From contig JAITNA010000019.1 in assembly GCA_031290715.1 (NCBI GenBank), positions 1 to 8,410 of the forward strand: a stretch of 8,410 nucleotides of DNA. Direction: 5' to 3'. A model generated the notes under the pieces. The model was not told where the DNA came from. It ran no database searches and saw only the letters and a program-made list of their open reading frames with translations. Below, piece after piece: positions 6,251-8,410 of the stretch. Position 1 is the first letter of the stretch. Every line of letters begins with the position of its first letter. Both the position numbers and the translations under genes were made by a program. This DNA comes from Eubacteriales Family XIII. Incertae Sedis bacterium. Its GTDB lineage: Bacteria; Bacillota; Clostridia; Peptostreptococcales; Anaerovoracaceae.

Positions 6251-6406
6251 GGAGCGTTACGAAATAAATTGGACAAATTTGGCGCAGGATTTTTTTCGGC
6301 TGACAAGGCGCAAAACGCAGCTGTACCGATGGTACAGCGAGGCTTTGCAACGCAGTCAGGCGGAAAAAAGACAAGCCAAATGTACACTTTATTTCGTAAC
6401 GCTTCC
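6251..6406. mobile_element. Palindromic MITE-like insertion with CTTAG/TTAG flanking duplication
   Basis: The whole element is an imperfect palindrome centred at about 6329. Outer arms AGCGTTACGAAATAAA (6253-6268) and its exact complement (6388-6403) are followed inwards by further matching segments down to GCTGTACC-GAT-GGTACAGC (6320-6338). The bases CTTAG occur directly on both sides (6246-6250 and 6406-6410), as expected for a target-site duplication of four or five bases. It has no coding content. It sits in the leader of the amidotransferase gene, leaving the promoter upstream and the ribosome site GGAAGGA (6413-6419) just outside. Confidence 0.78.
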
Positions 6407-6426
6407 TTAGCGGGAAGGATGCGGGT

Positions 6427-7236
6427 ATGTGTCAATTGTTTGCGGTAACGGGGCGGCGGCCTGTTCAGGTCAATGAGGAAGTGAAATATTTTTTGCAAAA
6501 TAGCTTCATCCACAAGCATGGGTGGGGCTATTCGGATTTCACGGGGGGAAAGACGTTTGTCAAGCGGGAAACGACGCCGGCTTATGAGAGCGAATTCGCC
6601 AAGAAGCTTTTGGCGGCGCCGCTGCTGCTGCAAAGCGCGATGTTTCATATCCGCTACGCGACGGTGGGGGCGGTCGAGCATGAGAATACGCACCCGCTGA
6701 CGGCGATGGATTTGATGGGGCGGCAGTGGACGATTATTCACAACGGGACGGTGTTCAATTTTGACAAGTTGGACAAGTATTTTTACAAACAGAACGGTAC
6801 GACGGATACGGAGCGGCTGCTTTTGTATCTGGTGGAGCGCGTCAACCAGAAGAGCGTCGATTCGCATCGGCCGCTGACGGATGAGGAGCGGTTTCGGGTG
6901 GTCGACAAGGTGCTTCGGGCTGTGGCAGAGGGCAACAAGCTGAATGTGGTTCTCTATGATTCCGAGGTGATGTATGTACACGCGAATTCGCGGACGGGCA
7001 GCCGCGTACTGGGGGAGTCGGGGAAGAACGATTTTCTGTATGAACTGGAGGCGGAGGACGCGCGCTTTTTTTCTACGGTCCCGCTCGACGGGCGTGCTTG
7101 GGCGCCTGTGCGGCTGAATACGCTGTTGGCGTACAAGGACGGGGCGCTCACGCAGGCGGGCGCGGCGCACGATTTTGAGTACATCGAAAGCGATGAGGAT
7201 ATCCGCTATCTTTACCGCGGATTCTCGGCTTTGTAG
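6427..7236 (+). CDS. Class II glutamine amidotransferase (YafJ/EgtC-like)
   Basis: Single-domain N-terminal-nucleophile hydrolase acting on a gamma-glutamyl amide. Cys2, the nucleophile exposed after Met removal, opens MCQLFAVTGRRPV. Family motifs follow: HGWG at 31-34, HIRYATVG at 74-81, NTHPL at 87-91, IIHNGTVFNF at 103-112 and TTDTER at 125-130. The 269-residue length is the size of stand-alone YafJ/EgtC-type proteins that lack a synthase domain, so it may simply hydrolyse gamma-glutamyl compounds. ATG 6427 has GGAAGGA eight bases upstream and lies just beyond a palindromic element. The next gene, a glutamate-cysteine-ligase-like enzyme, starts 32 bases after the stop, suggesting one transcript and a shared gamma-glutamyl substrate. 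The exact substrate is not readable from the sequence. Confidence 0.9.
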   Translation: MCQLFAVTGRRPVQVNEEVKYFLQNSFIHKHGWGYSDFTGGKTFVKRETTPAYESEFAKKLLAAPLLLQSAMFHIRYATVGAVEHENTHPLTAMDLMGRQWTIIHNGTVFNFDKLDKYFYKQNGTTDTERLLLYLVERVNQKSVDSHRPLTDEERFRVVDKVLRAVAEGNKLNVVLYDSEVMYVHANSRTGSRVLGESGKNDFLYELEAEDARFFSTVPLDGRAWAPVRLNTLLAYKDGALTQAGAAHDFEYIESDEDIRYLYRGFSAL

Positions 7237-7268
7237 GCCGCTGTGTTCCATGAAAGGAAAATAATAAT

Positions 7269-8410
7269 ATGCCGGACAAACTGACGCGGGAGGATGTGCT
7301 GAATCGGCTTTATGACAAATATATCGCTCCGACGAAGGATAAGGATGCGCTTTTTATCGGGGTTGAGATCGAAATTCCGATTGTGAACCTGGCGAAGAAG
7401 CCGGTGGATTTTGCGGTGGTGCATGATCTGACGCGGCGGTTCAAATCCGAATTTGCTTTTTATACGACGGTCATTGATGAGAACAAGGAGATTTGCTCCG
7501 CGCTCAATTTCGTGAACGATGATATTTTGTCCTATGATTGTTCGTACAACAATCTGGAATTATCGTTCGGGAAAGAAAAGGATCTGCATCGTATTCACGA
7601 ACGCTTTGTGCGTTATTATTCGTTCATAAGCCGCGTACTGGCTGAGAGCGGGTACCGGGCGACGGGGATGGGGATCAATCCCTTTCGCGGGTACAATGTT
7701 TTGACGCCGATTCCGAACGGGCGGTACCGGATGCTTTTTCGGCATTTGTCCTCGTACGAGCGGTACAGGATTCCGATGTTTTTCCATCCGTGGCCGGACT
7801 ATGGGATGTTTTCGAGCGCGTCGCAGGTGCAGCTCGATGTGCGGCATCGGGATTTGGTCGCGACGATCCGCGCGTTTTCGCTGCTGGAGCCGCTGAAGGC
7901 GCTGCTGTTTTCAAATTCGGTGCTGACGGGGGAGCGGGAGGATTTGCTTTGCTGCCGCGATATGCTTTGGGAGAACAGCACGCACGGGATCAATCCGCAC
8001 AATGTCGGGATGTTTGAGCCGCTGCCCGAGGACGGGGAGGAGCTTTTGGAATACATCGCTTCGACGAGCATCTATTGCACGGAGCAGGATGGGAAATACA
8101 TCAATTTTGAGCCGGTAAATATCGTCGAGTATTTCGGGCGGGACGAGGTGCGCGGGGAGTATTACAAGGACGGGTCGTATCACGAGGCGGTCTTTTCGCC
8201 GCGCGAGGAGGATTTGAGGTATCTTCGGACCTTTAAGTTTGAGGATTTGACGTTTCGCGGGACGATCGAGTTTCGCAGCGTTTGCTGTCAGCCGGTCCGC
8301 GAGGCGTTCACGGTCGCGGCTTTTCATCTGGGGCTGATCCGGCAGTCCGCGAAGCTGCTTGACATTCTGGAGCGCGACCATGTTTTGTATCATCACGGAT
8401 ACGGGGCGGC
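7269..8410 (+). CDS. Glutamate-cysteine-ligase-like enzyme (3' partial)
   Basis: ATP-dependent ligase of the glutamate-cysteine ligase / carboxylate-amine ligase group, expected to join the gamma-carboxyl of glutamate to an amine such as cysteine. The frame is open from ATG 7269 to the window end (380 complete codons); AAAGGA lies ten bases before the start. Motifs include FIGVEIEIPI at 29-38 (the metal-binding GVE-E signature), NLELSFG at 95-101, MGINP at 134-138, QVQLDV at 186-191 and TIEFRSVCCQP at 332-342, whose EFR resembles the family's substrate-arginine strand. The closest remembered resemblance is to the GCS2/EgtA-type ligases. It follows the class II amidotransferase closely. The missing C-terminus prevents telling whether a second (for example ATP-grasp) domain is fused. 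Confidence 0.8.
   Translation, partial: MPDKLTREDVLNRLYDKYIAPTKDKDALFIGVEIEIPIVNLAKKPVDFAVVHDLTRRFKSEFAFYTTVIDENKEICSALNFVNDDILSYDCSYNNLELSFGKEKDLHRIHERFVRYYSFISRVLAESGYRATGMGINPFRGYNVLTPIPNGRYRMLFRHLSSYERYRIPMFFHPWPDYGMFSSASQVQLDVRHRDLVATIRAFSLLEPLKALLFSNSVLTGEREDLLCCRDMLWENSTHGINPHNVGMFEPLPEDGEELLEYIASTSIYCTEQDGKYINFEPVNIVEYFGRDEVRGEYYKDGSYHEAVFSPREEDLRYLRTFKFEDLTFRGTIEFRSVCCQPVREAFTVAAFHLGLIRQSAKLLDILERDHVLYHHGYGA

Noticed and set aside
6247..7251. A 334-codon open frame on the minus strand
   Set aside because: It overlaps the amidotransferase fully and runs into the palindromic element; its sequence is Arg/Pro-rich with no recognisable domain.

Overview
The window looks like a bacterial chromosome segment, most likely from a Bacillota lineage (Clostridia or Negativicutes type). 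The basis is Shine-Dalgarno sites of the GGAGG type, a NifU-like plus GGGtGRT gene pair, and a mix of GC-rich housekeeping genes with an AT-rich accessory block. The lineage is inferred from gene content, not proven.

Region 1 (about 1-2000) is AT-rich accessory DNA on the plus strand. It holds a string of small, damaged genes that resemble the immunity-gene arrays found downstream of polymorphic toxins. The first, cut by the window edge, carries an N-terminal module followed by a PoNi-type (DUF1910/DUF1911) immunity region. The second carries the same N-terminal module alone. Two further small unassigned genes follow. Three of the four have a reading-frame break of the same sense, and each break can be repaired by removing one unit of a dinucleotide tandem duplication. 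No toxin gene is visible; it would lie upstream.

Region 2 (about 2200-4785) has higher GC and is also on the plus strand. It encodes a glycerophosphodiester phosphodiesterase, then a tightly spaced pair: a NifU/IscU-like Fe-S scaffold protein and a GGGtGRT protein, a conserved partner family of unknown function.

Region 3 (about 4786-6426) holds one minus-strand gene, a Sel1-like repeat protein. It is bracketed by copies of a non-coding repeat with GTGTCTATTCAG ends and internal CATTCCCG..CGGGAATG palindromes. A different 156-bp near-perfect palindrome with a CTTAG flanking duplication lies between a near-consensus sigma-70 promoter and the next gene.

Region 4 (6427-8410) is a two-gene plus-strand unit: a class II glutamine amidotransferase with catalytic Cys2, then a glutamate-cysteine-ligase-like enzyme running off the window. 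The pairing recalls EgtC and EgtA of ergothioneine synthesis, where one enzyme adds a gamma-glutamyl group and the other removes it. That suggests, but does not prove, a thiol or gamma-glutamyl pathway.
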